From: DATFPQ01 sp035264765
Lineage (GTDB): Bacteria > Actinomycetota > Actinomycetes > Actinomycetales > Angustibacteraceae
Direction of reading: 5' to 3'
DNA length: 17,179 bases
NCBI GenBank assembly: GCA_035264765.1
Contig: DATFPQ010000176.1
Span: 1 to 17,179, forward strand
Shown: positions 1 to 6,804 of the stretch, piece after piece
Layout of the letters: each line of letters begins with the position of its first letter
Position numbering within the stretch: position 1 is the stretch's first letter
Notes under the pieces: generated by a model
The model's input: the letters and a program-made list of their open reading frames with translations, nothing else
Told to the model about the DNA's origin: nothing
The model's database searches: none
Position numbers and translations under genes: made by a program

Positions 1-1
1 G

Positions 2-808
2 CGCAAGGACGTCCTGCTGATCGACGTGACCCCGCTGTCGCTGGGCATCGAGACGCAGGGTGGCCTGATGACCAAGCTCATCGAGCGGAACACGGCCATC
101 CCGACCAAGCGCAGCGAGGTCTTCACGACCGCGGCGGACAATCAGCCGAGCGTGACCATCCAGGTGTTCCAGGGTGAGCGCGAGATGACCCGCGACAACA
201 AGCCGCTGGGCACCTTCGACCTCACCGGCATCGCGCCGGCGCCGCGCGGCGTCCCGCAGATCGAGGTCACCTTCGACATCGACGCGAACGGCATCGTGCA
301 CGTGTCCGCCAAGGACCGCGGCACCGGCAAGGAGCAGTCCATGACGATCTCCGGTGGCAGCGCGCTGCCCAAGGAGGAGATCGAGCGGATGGTCCGTGAG
401 GCCGAACTGCACGCCGAGGAGGACCGCAAGCGCCGCGAGGAGGCCGAGGCCCGCAACCAGGCGGAGCAGCTGGCCTGGTCGACCGAGAAGTTCCTCAAGG
501 ACAACGAGGACAAGGTGCCGGCCGACACCCGCACCGAGGTCGAGCAGTCCATCGCCGACCTGCGCAAGGCGCTGGCCGAGAACGCCTCCAGCGAGGAGCT
601 GAAGGCGAAGACCGAGGCGCTCGCCACGACCAGCCAGAAGATCGGCCAGGCCATGTACGCCGCCGAGCAGGCCGCCGGTGCGGGTGCCGAGGGCGCCTCG
701 CAGGGGGCTCCGCAGGGCGGCGCGCAGGCCGGCAGCAGCGCTGACGACGACGTCGTCGACGCCGAGGTCGTGGACGACGAGGGTGACGCGAGGGGCCGCA
801 GCGCATGA
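2..808 (+). CDS. dnaK: Molecular chaperone DnaK (Hsp70), C-terminal part, 5' truncated by window edge
   Basis: Frame 2 reads straight in from the window edge and gives 268 residues. It opens with KDVLLIDVTPLSLGIETQGG, the conserved Hsp70 interdomain linker and the start of the substrate-binding domain, so only the end of the ATPase domain is represented. The beta-sandwich substrate domain follows (AVTIQVFQGER-like segment, then the FDIDANGIVHVSAKD motif), then the charged helical lid. A Gly/Ala/Gln-rich linker leads to the acidic tail DDDVVDAEVVDDE, typical of actinobacterial DnaK. The tail carries a short extra GDARGRSA end. DnaK binds unfolded cytosolic polypeptides in an ATP cycle with DnaJ and GrpE. 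The stop TGA overlaps the grpE ATG (ATGA), which suggests translational coupling. The promoter lies outside the window. In Streptomyces DnaK is known to act as co-repressor of HspR; that it does so here is inference. Confidence 0.98.
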   Translation, partial: RKDVLLIDVTPLSLGIETQGGLMTKLIERNTAIPTKRSEVFTTAADNQPSVTIQVFQGEREMTRDNKPLGTFDLTGIAPAPRGVPQIEVTFDIDANGIVHVSAKDRGTGKEQSMTISGGSALPKEEIERMVREAELHAEEDRKRREEAEARNQAEQLAWSTEKFLKDNEDKVPADTRTEVEQSIADLRKALAENASSEELKAKTEALATTSQKIGQAMYAAEQAAGAGAEGASQGAPQGGAQAGSSADDDVVDAEVVDDEGDARGRSA

Positions 809-1479
809 GCACCGAGCCCTTCACGGGTCGGCGCGAGGTCGCGGATGACGGGGCCGAGGGCCCCGTCATCCGCGACAAGCGGCGGATCGACCCCGAGACC
901 GGCCAGCCGCGCACGCCCACCGGCGCCGCGGCCCAGGCGACCACGGAGGAGCAGCCGACGGCCCAGCAGCCGACGGTGCAGCAGCCGACGGCGCAGCCGG
1001 CTGCTCAGCCCACCGGTGCTGTGGACGGCGACACCGGGCAGCTCACGCCGGACAGCGACCTCGCGGCGGAGCGGCTGCGGGACCTCCAGCGGCTGCAGGC
1101 CGAGTACGTGAACTACCGCCGGCGGGTGGAGCGCGACCGCGACGTGGCCCGCGAAACCGCGGTGTCCGGCGTCCTGGAGCAGCTGCTACCGGTGCTGGAC
1201 GACGTGCACCTCGCCCGCCAGCACGGCGACCTCGAGGGCACGCCGTTCGCGGCCATCGCGGACAAGCTGGAGGCCGTGCTCGGCCGCTTCGGCCTGGCTC
1301 GGTTCGGGGAGAGCGGCGAGCCGTTCGACCCGGCCGTGCACGAGGCGCTCATGCACACTCAGGCCGAGCTGCCGGAGGGCGCCGAGGGGCCGACGGTCGT
1401 GCAGGTGCTGCAGCCGGGCTACCGGGCCGGTGACCGGGTGCTGCGGGCGGCCCGGGTGGCCGTGGCGGACCCGCAGTAG
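805..1479 (+). CDS. grpE: Nucleotide exchange factor GrpE
   Basis: This 224-residue protein is the nucleotide exchange factor that releases ADP from DnaK. The first ~85 residues look disordered and include the basic stretch RDKRRIDPETG and three tandem QQPT-type units at residues about 49-63. The long dimerising helix follows (LRDLQRLQAEYVNYRRRVERDRD). The C-terminal beta domain carries the family signature, here VVQVLQPGYRAGDRVLRAARVAVA, and the conserved GEPFDPAVHEALM. The length is normal for the family given the long N-terminal tail. The ATG overlaps the dnaK stop by four bases, fixing the start and suggesting coupled translation. An unusually perfect 18-bp inverted repeat (838-876) covers codons about 12-24. 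dnaJ follows after 38 bases. Confidence 0.97.
   Translation: MSTEPFTGRREVADDGAEGPVIRDKRRIDPETGQPRTPTGAAAQATTEEQPTAQQPTVQQPTAQPAAQPTGAVDGDTGQLTPDSDLAAERLRDLQRLQAEYVNYRRRVERDRDVARETAVSGVLEQLLPVLDDVHLARQHGDLEGTPFAAIADKLEAVLGRFGLARFGESGEPFDPAVHEALMHTQAELPEGAEGPTVVQVLQPGYRAGDRVLRAARVAVADPQ
838..876 (+). repeat. Perfect 18-bp inverted repeat with 3-nt loop inside grpE
   Basis: The arm GTCGCGGATGACGGGGCC (838-855) is followed by GAG (856-858) and then by its exact reverse complement (859-876). All 18 positions pair. It starts 33 bases into grpE and encodes part of the disordered N-terminus, so the pairing is not needed for a protein fold. In mRNA it would be a very stable GC-rich hairpin just after the dnaK-grpE junction. 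A role in lowering grpE relative to dnaK, or in mRNA stability, is inference. Confidence 0.9.
949..993 (+). repeat. 15-bp tandem repeat, three units, in grpE
   Basis: Three in-frame 15-bp units with the core CAGCCGACGG at 952, 967 and 982 encode QPTA/QQPTV/QQPTA in the disordered N-terminal tail of GrpE. The units differ only at a few bases. Such repeats commonly vary in copy number between strains; that is inference here. Confidence 0.85.
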
Positions 1480-1517
1480 CTCAGGCATCCGAGGAAGATC
1501 GAGAGAGGAGGCACCGG

Positions 1518-2564
1518 GTGGCCGGTCAGGACTGGTTCGAGAAGGACTTCTACGCGACGCTCGGTGTCGCCAAGGACGCCGACGCCGCGGCGATCAAGAA
1601 GGCGTACCGCAAGCTGGCCCGCCAGCTGCACCCCGACGCCAACCCCGGTGACGAGGTCGCCGAGCGGCGCTTCAAGGAGGTCGGGGAGGCGTACGCCGTG
1701 CTCTCCGACCCCGAGCAGCGCCAGCAGTACGACGCCATCCGCACCATGTCGCACGGCGGGGCGCGGTTCGCGCCCGGCGGTGCCGGCGGCGGCGGCTTCG
1801 AGGACCTGCTCGGCGGCCTCTTCGGCGGCGGCGGCAGGCGCTCCGGCGCCGGCCCACGCGTGCGCTACTCCACCGGGGGCGGCGGCGCCCCCGGCATGGA
1901 CATCGAGGAGCTCCTGCGCCAGATGGGAGCCGAGGGGTCGACGACCCGGGGAACCGGAGGCTTCGGCGGCTTCGGCGCGACGCCGGGCCCCCGCCGCGGC
2001 GCCGACGTGAACGCGAGCACCCGGCTCAGCTTCCGGGAGGCCGTCACGGGCGCGACCGTCACGCTGCGCGGTGCCGAGGTCGGACAGGTGACCGCCCGGA
2101 TCCCGGCCGGCGTCAAGGACGGCCAGCGAATCCGGCTGCGTGGCAAGGGCCTGCCCGGAGACCCCGGCGCTGGTGACGGCGACCTGCTGGTGACCGTCGC
2201 GGTCGACCCGGACCCCGTGTTCGGCCGATCCGGGGACGACCTCACGGTGACCGTGCCGGTGACCTTCCCCGAGGCGGCGCTCGGCGCGACCATCGAGGTG
2301 CCGACGCTGGAGCAGGTCGACGGCCGCGCCGAGGTGGGCACGGTGCGGCTGAAGGTGCCCGCCGGCACGCCGTCCGGTCGCGTGCTGCGGGTCAAGGGCC
2401 GCGGCGTCCGGACCGCGCAGAAGGTGGGTGACCTGCGGGTCACCGTGCAGGTCGCGGTTCCGCAGCGGCTGGACTCCGACGCCCGGGCCGCGGTGGAGTC
2501 CTACGCCGTCGCCACCAAGGGCGACGACCCGCGCGCCGATCTGCTGGCGCGGGCGCGCGGCTGA
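1518..2564 (+). CDS. dnaJ: Co-chaperone DnaJ (Hsp40), type without zinc finger
   Basis: This 348-residue protein stimulates the DnaK ATPase and delivers substrates. The J domain covers residues about 10-75 with the essential HPD at 38-40. A Gly/Phe-rich region runs from about 79 to 155. Two C-terminal beta domains follow (about 161-230 and 236-315), with IPAGVKDGQRIRLRGKG and the dimerisation-side sequence after them. No cysteine is present anywhere, so the four CXXCXGXG zinc motifs of classical DnaJ are absent; the sequence goes directly from the first strands of domain I (GATVTLRGAEVGQ) to the IPAGV segment. It is therefore a class B (CbpA-like) Hsp40 in the classical dnaJ operon position. 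The GTG start is supported by GGAGG at 1507-1511, six bases upstream. hspR starts 13 bases after the stop. Confidence 0.95.
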   Translation: MAGQDWFEKDFYATLGVAKDADAAAIKKAYRKLARQLHPDANPGDEVAERRFKEVGEAYAVLSDPEQRQQYDAIRTMSHGGARFAPGGAGGGGFEDLLGGLFGGGGRRSGAGPRVRYSTGGGGAPGMDIEELLRQMGAEGSTTRGTGGFGGFGATPGPRRGADVNASTRLSFREAVTGATVTLRGAEVGQVTARIPAGVKDGQRIRLRGKGLPGDPGAGDGDLLVTVAVDPDPVFGRSGDDLTVTVPVTFPEAALGATIEVPTLEQVDGRAEVGTVRLKVPAGTPSGRVLRVKGRGVRTAQKVGDLRVTVQVAVPQRLDSDARAAVESYAVATKGDDPRADLLARARG

Positions 2565-2577
2565 CCGAGGAGGTTCG

Positions 2578-3048
2578 ATGGACGCGCGGGGAACGGCTGC
2601 GGGTCCCTCGCTGGACCTGAACGACGACACCCCGGTCTTCGTCATCTCGGTGGCGGCCCAGCTCGCCGGCATGCATCCGCAGACGCTGCGGCAGTACGAC
2701 CGGATCGGGCTGGTCTCGCCGGGCCGCACCCGCGGCCGAGGGCGGCGGTACTCCGCGCGGGACGTCGCGATGCTGCGTGAGGTCCAGCGGCTGTCGCAGG
2801 ACGAGGGCGTCAGCCTGGCCGGCGTCAAGCGGATCCTGGACCTCGGCCGCGAGGTGAGCGAGCTGCGCGGTCGGGTCCACGACCTCGAGGCCGAGCTGGA
2901 GCGGGCGCGGACGGCGGCCGGGCTGGCGCAGCGGGTGTTCGCGGCCGGACCGGGCGGTGACGTGGTCAGCGTCCTGCCCGGACGCCGGCCCGCGCGGTCG
3001 GTGTTCGGCACGGACACCGCGCTCGTCCTCTGGCGCCCCCGGCCCTGA
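2578..3048 (+). CDS. hspR: Heat-shock repressor HspR (MerR family)
   Basis: The start ATG at 2578 follows GAGGAGG (2567-2573) by four bases; the same frame is open further upstream but only as a shadow of dnaJ. The 156-residue product has a MerR-type winged helix-turn-helix at residues about 19-88 (VFVISVAAQLAGMHPQTLRQ, then YDRIGLVSPGRTRGRGRRYS), with the ARDVAMLREVQRL and GVSLAGVKRIL helices. A short coiled coil (about 91-115) and a variable tail follow. HspR binds inverted repeats called HAIR, CTTGAGT-N7-ACTCAAG, and represses dnaK and clpB operons. It is the last gene of the dnaK operon, which in known cases gives feedback control. A matching site sits upstream of clpB in this window. The tail is somewhat longer than in compact HspR proteins; two further in-frame TGA codons follow the stop. 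Confidence 0.95.
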   Translation: MDARGTAAGPSLDLNDDTPVFVISVAAQLAGMHPQTLRQYDRIGLVSPGRTRGRGRRYSARDVAMLREVQRLSQDEGVSLAGVKRILDLGREVSELRGRVHDLEAELERARTAAGLAQRVFAAGPGGDVVSVLPGRRPARSVFGTDTALVLWRPRP

Positions 3049-3101
3049 GCCGCCCGCCGGCGCGCTGGGTCCTGAGCCGCTCACCGCCGCCCCTGAGCCG
3101 C
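3044..3101 (+). repeat. Three direct copies of CCTGAGCCGC at the hspR stop
   Basis: CCTGAGCCGC occurs at 3044-3053, 3071-3080 and 3092-3101. The first contains the hspR stop TGA; the other two also place TGA in the hspR frame, 27 and 21 bases further on. No stem-loop terminator is visible in this 60-bp gap between the convergent hspR and the next gene. Confidence 0.6.
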
Positions 3102-3108
3102 CGACCCG

Positions 3109-3978
3109 TCAGCGCGTGCGCAGGAATTCCGCGAAGCTGCGGGCCGGGTGGCCGGTGAGTCTAGGCACGGTGTCGCTGACCTGCTCGAGCTCCCCGTTCG
3201 CGATGGCGACGTACGACGTCACCCACCCGGCGACCTCGAAGTCGGGCGCGCCGTAGTGCGCGCGGGAGGCGTAGGCCTCCTCGACCGTCTCCGGCTGGTA
3301 GGTGACCCGACGTCCGGTGGCCGCCGTGATCTGCTCGGCCGCCTCCGCCAGGGTGATCGCCTCCGGCCCGGTGACCGGGTATGCCTCACCATCGTGCGCT
3401 GAGCGCGCCGTCCCGTGACCGTCGAGCAGGACCGCGACGGCGACGTCCGCGACGTCGTCGTGCGTCACCGCGCTGACCCGGCCGTCCCCGGCCGGACCGC
3501 GGATCACCCCCTCGGCGTCCGCGAGCGCGGGCAGCATGGCGGCGTAGAAGCTGTCCCGCAGGAACGTGAAGCGCAGCCCGTCCTGCTGCGAGCGTTCGCG
3601 GATGTGCTGCTCGGTGTGCCAGTGGTCCCGCCCGAACGTGAATGTGCAGTCCGGCGCGGCGCTGAGGAACGACAGGTACACGATCCGCCCGACACCGGCC
3701 GCCACGGCCGCGTCGACCGCGCTGCGGTGCTCGACCAGCCGGTCCGCCGACTCCCGGCCGGACACCAGGAACAGCGTGCTGGCGCCGTCCAGGGCGCGGC
3801 GCATGGCCTCGGTGTCGCGGTACTGGGCGGGCGCCCCGTGCTCGGCGCCCGCAAGCTGGGGCAGGCGGGACGGGTCGCGGCCGACCAACCGCTGGCGAAC
3901 CCCCGCAGCGGCAAGGGCCAGCGCGACCCGGTTGCCGACAGCGCCCGTGCTCCCGGTCACCGCGATGACGTCGTCCAT
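3109..3978 (-). CDS. NmrA/QorB-like NAD(P)-binding protein (atypical SDR)
   Basis: This 289-residue protein begins MDDVIAVTGSTGAVG, a Rossmann dinucleotide loop (GSTGAVG, residues 9-15), at the very N-terminus. The layout matches the NmrA/QorB-like atypical short-chain dehydrogenases: strand ASTLFLVSG, then AAVAAGVGRIVYLSFLSAAPD, then the HWHTEQHIRER and LRFTFLRDSFYAAMLPAL segments, then AVTHDDVADVAVAVL. Such proteins either reduce quinones with NADPH or sense the NADP(H) state; the substrate cannot be told here. The frame is open ten codons further upstream, but ATG 3978 is preferred because GAGGAG (3985-3990) lies six bases before it and the Rossmann strand then starts at once. It is convergent with hspR and divergent from the thioesterase at 4056. 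Confidence 0.85.
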   Translation of the reverse strand: MDDVIAVTGSTGAVGNRVALALAAAGVRQRLVGRDPSRLPQLAGAEHGAPAQYRDTEAMRRALDGASTLFLVSGRESADRLVEHRSAVDAAVAAGVGRIVYLSFLSAAPDCTFTFGRDHWHTEQHIRERSQQDGLRFTFLRDSFYAAMLPALADAEGVIRGPAGDGRVSAVTHDDVADVAVAVLLDGHGTARSAHDGEAYPVTGPEAITLAEAAEQITAATGRRVTYQPETVEEAYASRAHYGAPDFEVAGWVTSYVAIANGELEQVSDTVPRLTGHPARSFAEFLRTR

Positions 3979-4043
3979 GCCGCTCTCCTCCGCTCGCCGG
4001 CTCCCCATCCTGCCCGGTACGGCCTCCGGCCGGCGGCACCGGT

Positions 4044-4049
4044 CAGGAT
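4044..4049 (+). promoter_or_regulatory. Putative -10 element of a leaderless promoter for the thioesterase
   Basis: CAGGAT ends six bases before the GTG at 4056, and no Shine-Dalgarno sequence stands at normal distance. This is the spacing expected when transcription starts at the start codon. The same hexamer and spacing precede the esterase at 9163. No clear -35 is seen. Confidence 0.4.
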
Positions 4050-4055
4050 GGGGCC

Positions 4056-4484
4056 GTGGACCCGCTGCCGACCCGTGCCGACTTCCCGGTCCGGCGTCCG
4101 ATGCCGACCCGCTGGGCCGACGACGACGCCTACGGCCACGCGAACAACGTCGTCTACTACGCCTGGTTCGACACCACGGTCAACGGCTGGCTGATGCAGG
4201 CCACCGGTACCGACGTGCGAGGGCTGCCGGCCATCGGGGTGGTCGCGGAGACGTCCTGCCGGTACCTCACGCCGGTCGGGTTCCCCGACGAGCTGGAGAT
4301 CGGGCTCGGCGTCGAACGGCTCGGCGCCCGGAGCGTGACCTACCGGCTCGCGGTCTTCCGCCCCGGCCAGGAGGCGCCGGCGGCGCTGGGCCGGTTCGTC
4401 CACGTGTATGTCGACGCCGCCACGCGTCGTCCGGTGCCAGTCCCCGAGGTGATCCGCTCCGCCGTCACCACCCTCGCCCCCTAG
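4056..4484 (+). CDS. Acyl-CoA thioesterase, hotdog fold (4HBT/YbgC type)
   Basis: The 142-residue protein has the 4-hydroxybenzoyl-CoA thioesterase signature TRWADDDAYGHANNVVYYAWFD at residues about 18-39 (quoted motif core: DDDAYGHANN). Asp24, three residues before the GH, aligns with the catalytic Asp of the family. The remaining length is one hotdog domain (VVAETSCRYLTPVGFPDELEIG, then the RLGARSVTYRLAVF strand). It should hydrolyse an acyl- or aroyl-CoA thioester in the cytosol; the acyl group is unknown. The start is GTG, with a -10-like CAGGAT directly upstream. A large inverted repeat lies 18 bases after the stop. Confidence 0.88.
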   Translation: MDPLPTRADFPVRRPMPTRWADDDAYGHANNVVYYAWFDTTVNGWLMQATGTDVRGLPAIGVVAETSCRYLTPVGFPDELEIGLGVERLGARSVTYRLAVFRPGQEAPAALGRFVHVYVDAATRRPVPVPEVIRSAVTTLAP

Positions 4485-4501
4485 CCCCTTACTCCCGAGC
4501 G

Positions 4502-4577
4502 ACGCCGATGCTCACGAGCAGCGCCGGCGACGGCGGGTCCGGCGGCGGGTTTTGGCGTTGCTCGTGAGCAACGGCGT
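4502..4577. repeat. Long near-perfect inverted repeat (24-nt arms) between thioesterase and MFS genes
   Basis: Arms 4502-4525 and 4554-4577 pair at 22 positions plus one G-T wobble (4521/4558), with one A-A mismatch (4508/4571). The 28-nt loop is G-rich. Each arm contains a smaller palindrome, TGCTC-AC-GAGCA (4509-4520) and TGCTC-GT-GAGCA (4559-4570). It may serve as a terminator for the thioesterase gene (a short T run, 4550-4553, is in the loop, not after the stem), or be a REP/MITE-like intergenic repeat. A related TTGCT-N4-AGCAA palindrome occurs at 14716-14729. Confidence 0.8.
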
Positions 4578-4603
4578 GGCTGGGGAGCAAGCGGGCGGAG
4601 GAC

Positions 4604-5980
4604 GTGAGCGCGCCCCGGACGGGCGTGGGTGACCGGGGCGGGGGAGAATCTGTCGGCCGCCACCCCTCCGAACGGACCCTCGTGCGCCACGCTGCTGCCT
4701 CCACCGGCCCCCGTGCCACCGCCTCCGACACCGCCTCGACCGCCACCGGGCGGGTGGTCGCCGGTACCGAGCCGTCGTCCGGCCGGGCGGAGCCGGGCCC
4801 CCGGTGGCTGCTGCTTCTCGCGATCGTCCTGACGGCGCTCAACCTGCGGACCGCGGTGACCAGCGTCGGCCCGTTGCTGGACGAGCTGGAGCGCGGGTTG
4901 GGCCTGGGCAGTGGTCTGGCCGGGCTGCTGACCACGCTGCCGGTGCTGTCCTTCGCCGCGCTCGGTGCTCTCACGCCCTCGGTGGCCGGTCGGCTAGGGG
5001 AGCGCCGAACCCTCGCGGCGGCGCTCGTGCTGATGACCACCGGGCTGGCGGTCCGCGCGCTCGCGGGCTCCGCCACCGTCTTCCTGCTGATGAGCGTGCT
5101 CGCCCTGGTCGGCGGCGCGATGGGCAACGTCCTGCTGCCCTCGCTGGTGAAGCGGCACTTCCCGAACCGCATCGGCCCGATGACGGCGGTCTACACCACC
5201 GCGATCGCTACCGGGACGACGCTGGCCGCGGCGCTCACCGTGCCGGTCTCGCGGCTCGGCGGCGCCGAGGACTGGCGGCTGGGCCTGGGGATCTGGGCCG
5301 CGGTGGCCGCGGTCGCCGTCCTGCCCTGGCTGGCCCTGCTGCGCGGTGACGTGCGTCGCGGCCCGGCGTCGGACGAGCACGGCACCGGTGCCCTGCTCCG
5401 CAGCCCGGTGGCCTGGGCCCTCGCGATCTTCTTCGGCTGCCAGTCGATCCAGGCCTACGTCGCCTTCGGCTGGTTCGCCCAGCTGTACCGCGACGCGGGC
5501 CTCTCGGCCGCGCGCGCCGGGCTGCTCGTCGCGTTCCTCGCCGCGCTGTCGATCCCGACGTCCATGGTGATGCCCGCCTGGGCCGCTCGGATGCGCAGCC
5601 AGCGACCGCTCATCGTTCTGCTCGTTCTGGTCTACGTCGTGTCGTACGTCGGCCTGCTGACCGCTCCCCGGAGCGCTCCATGGCTCTGGGTGGCACTGGC
5701 GGGGCTCGGCGCAGCCGCGTTCCCGCTCGCGCTGACCCTGATCGGGCTGCGCACCAGGACGCCCGCGACGACCGCCTCGCTGTCCGCTTTCGCGCAGAGC
5801 ATCGGCTACCTGTTCGCGGGCGCCGGCCCGCTCCTCGTGGGGATCCTGCACGGTGCCACCGGCGGCTGGGGTTGGCCGTTCGCGCTGCTGTTCGTGGTCC
5901 TGGCGGCCATGCTCGGTTCGGGCTGGGTGGTGGGCCGCGAGCGATACGTCGAGGACGACCTCGCGCGGCGGCGCGGCTGA
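4604..5980 (+). CDS. MFS transporter, CynX/NimT type
   Basis: The product (458 residues from GTG 4604) is a polytopic membrane protein with about 12 helices. After a ~66-residue Ser/Thr/Ala/Arg-rich N-terminus, the first helix LLLLAIVLTALNLRTAVTSV and the segment GPLLDELERGLGLG match the cyanate/2-nitroimidazole (CynX/NimT) branch of the major facilitator superfamily. Further signs are AGRLGERRTLAAALV between helices and the MGNVLLPSLVKRHFPNRIG motif. A cytoplasmic loop near residue 255 (LRGDVRRGPASDEHG) separates the two halves. It is probably an inner-membrane exporter; the substrate is unknown. The start is uncertain: GGAGG at 4597-4601 is very close to GTG 4604, and GTG 4625 or GTG 4682 are also in frame, the latter leaving a normal-length N-terminus. 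It is convergent with the cupin gene. Confidence 0.88.
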   Translation: MSAPRTGVGDRGGGESVGRHPSERTLVRHAAASTGPRATASDTASTATGRVVAGTEPSSGRAEPGPRWLLLLAIVLTALNLRTAVTSVGPLLDELERGLGLGSGLAGLLTTLPVLSFAALGALTPSVAGRLGERRTLAAALVLMTTGLAVRALAGSATVFLLMSVLALVGGAMGNVLLPSLVKRHFPNRIGPMTAVYTTAIATGTTLAAALTVPVSRLGGAEDWRLGLGIWAAVAAVAVLPWLALLRGDVRRGPASDEHGTGALLRSPVAWALAIFFGCQSIQAYVAFGWFAQLYRDAGLSAARAGLLVAFLAALSIPTSMVMPAWAARMRSQRPLIVLLVLVYVVSYVGLLTAPRSAPWLWVALAGLGAAAFPLALTLIGLRTRTPATTASLSAFAQSIGYLFAGAGPLLVGILHGATGGWGWPFALLFVVLAAMLGSGWVVGRERYVEDDLARRRG

Positions 5981-6001
5981 GTGGTGTCGGTAGCGGTCTG
6001 G

Positions 6002-6358
6002 TCAGGCGTCCTCGCGGCGCACCAGGTCCGGCCCGAAGGCCGGCAGGCAGATCGCCACGTAGGACGCGCCCTGCTCGCCGACGAGATACCGCACGCGCTC
6101 GCCGGCCGAGGTGACGATGGCCTGGCCGGCGCGGACCGACGTCGGGCCGCCGTCGTGCTCGACGACGACCTCACCGTCGAGCACCAGGGTGATCTCGTCG
6201 AACTCCGGCGTCTGGGCCGGCTCACTCCACCCCGGCGGAGCCGTCATGCGGGCCACCGAGACCGCTTCGGTGCCGGTGGCCACCCGTCCGACGTACTCGT
6301 CGATCAGCTTGCCGCCGGGGACGGGGATGCGGCTGGGCGCTTCGAGGAACCGTGGCAT
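6002..6358 (-). CDS. Small cupin-domain protein lacking usual metal-binding histidines
   Basis: This 118-residue protein is one cupin barrel (residues about 30-105), resembling ethanolamine-utilisation EutQ-like and other single-domain cupins. The first cupin motif region reads WSEPAQTPEFDEITLVLDGEVVV: the final Glu and the LVLDGE turn are kept, but the usual HxH is replaced by acidic and other residues (P51-E52-F53-D54). The second motif reads RAGQAIVTSAGERVRYLV, with Arg where the metal-binding His is normally found. An Fe/Mn site of the usual kind is therefore unlikely; sugar or small-molecule binding, or isomerase activity, is possible. The ATG has no Shine-Dalgarno sequence, but TAGGCT ends seven bases upstream, suggesting a leaderless transcript. 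The gene ends 21 bases from the convergent MFS gene. Confidence 0.8.
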   Translation of the reverse strand: MPRFLEAPSRIPVPGGKLIDEYVGRVATGTEAVSVARMTAPPGWSEPAQTPEFDEITLVLDGEVVVEHDGGPTSVRAGQAIVTSAGERVRYLVGEQGASYVAICLPAFGPDLVRREDA

Positions 6359-6365
6359 GCCCGGG

Positions 6366-6393
6366 AGCCTAGACGTCGGCCCGCCCCGTCGAC
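6366..6393 (-). promoter_or_regulatory. Putative leaderless promoter of the cupin gene
   Basis: On the minus strand TAGGCT (6366-6371) is a good actinobacterial -10 element ending seven bases before the ATG at 6358. GTCGAC (6388-6393), 16 bases further up, could be a weak -35. Confidence 0.5.
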
Positions 6394-6397
6394 CGGC

Positions 6398-6661
6398 TCA
6401 GGCCGGGCGGTGCAGCTGCGTGACCTGCTCGTCGTCCGGCAGCACCGGGCGCGCGGCGGGGTGCTCCACCAGGGCCAGCACCCGGGACGCCATGAACCGG
6501 GCGGTACGCACCGGCGTCCCTCCGCGGGTCGTCTCCGTGACCTCCACCAGACCGCGCCCGTGCGTGACGTCGACCCGGCGTCCGGCTCGGGTTGCCTCTA
6601 TCTCGTAGGTCCGCGTGGACCCACCCGCGTCGATCACGATCTCGACCCGGTCACCCTTCAT
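6398..6661 (-). CDS. Small conserved-looking protein of unknown function
   Basis: I do not recognise a family. The 87-residue product starts MKGDRVEIVIDAGGSTRTYEIEATRAG and seems to be a small beta-rich soluble protein (alternating strands VEIVID, RTYEIEATRA, RRVDVTHGRGLVEVTETT) followed by a helix (TARFMASRVLALVEH) and a polar tail. There is no signal peptide, membrane segment or cysteine. The ATG at 6661 is preferred over upstream in-frame codons because GGAGG (6670-6674) lies eight bases before it. It is divergent from the SnoaL-like gene, and its 3' end lies 39 bases from the cupin start on the same strand, but the cupin appears to have its own promoter. Confidence 0.7.
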   Translation of the reverse strand: MKGDRVEIVIDAGGSTRTYEIEATRAGRRVDVTHGRGLVEVTETTRGGTPVRTARFMASRVLALVEHPAARPVLPDDEQVTQLHRPA

Positions 6662-6804
6662 GGCACTCACCTCCGCGCCGGTCTGACGGCGCGCGTCTCT
6701 CACCCGCCGTGGCCGGCACACCAGGTACAACGCCGCCGCACACGCGGCCCATCCCGGTAAGGCCGCGTCGACGGCCGCTGGTTCCGACTCTGGATTTGAG
6801 TCAG

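Noticed and set aside
1419..3017. Long open frame on the minus strand (532 codons) across dnaJ and hspR
   Set aside because: It is the antisense shadow of well-recognised genes; the translation is Arg/Pro/Gly/His-rich with no domain, as expected for GC-rich DNA.
4550..4553. T run as the tail of a rho-independent terminator after the thioesterase gene
   Set aside because: The T bases are inside the loop of the long inverted repeat, not after its stem.
6786..6802. GACTC-N7-GAGTC as a second HspR site
   Set aside because: The half-sites have the opposite order to HAIR (which has TTGAGT first and ACTCAA second), and the outer bases do not match.
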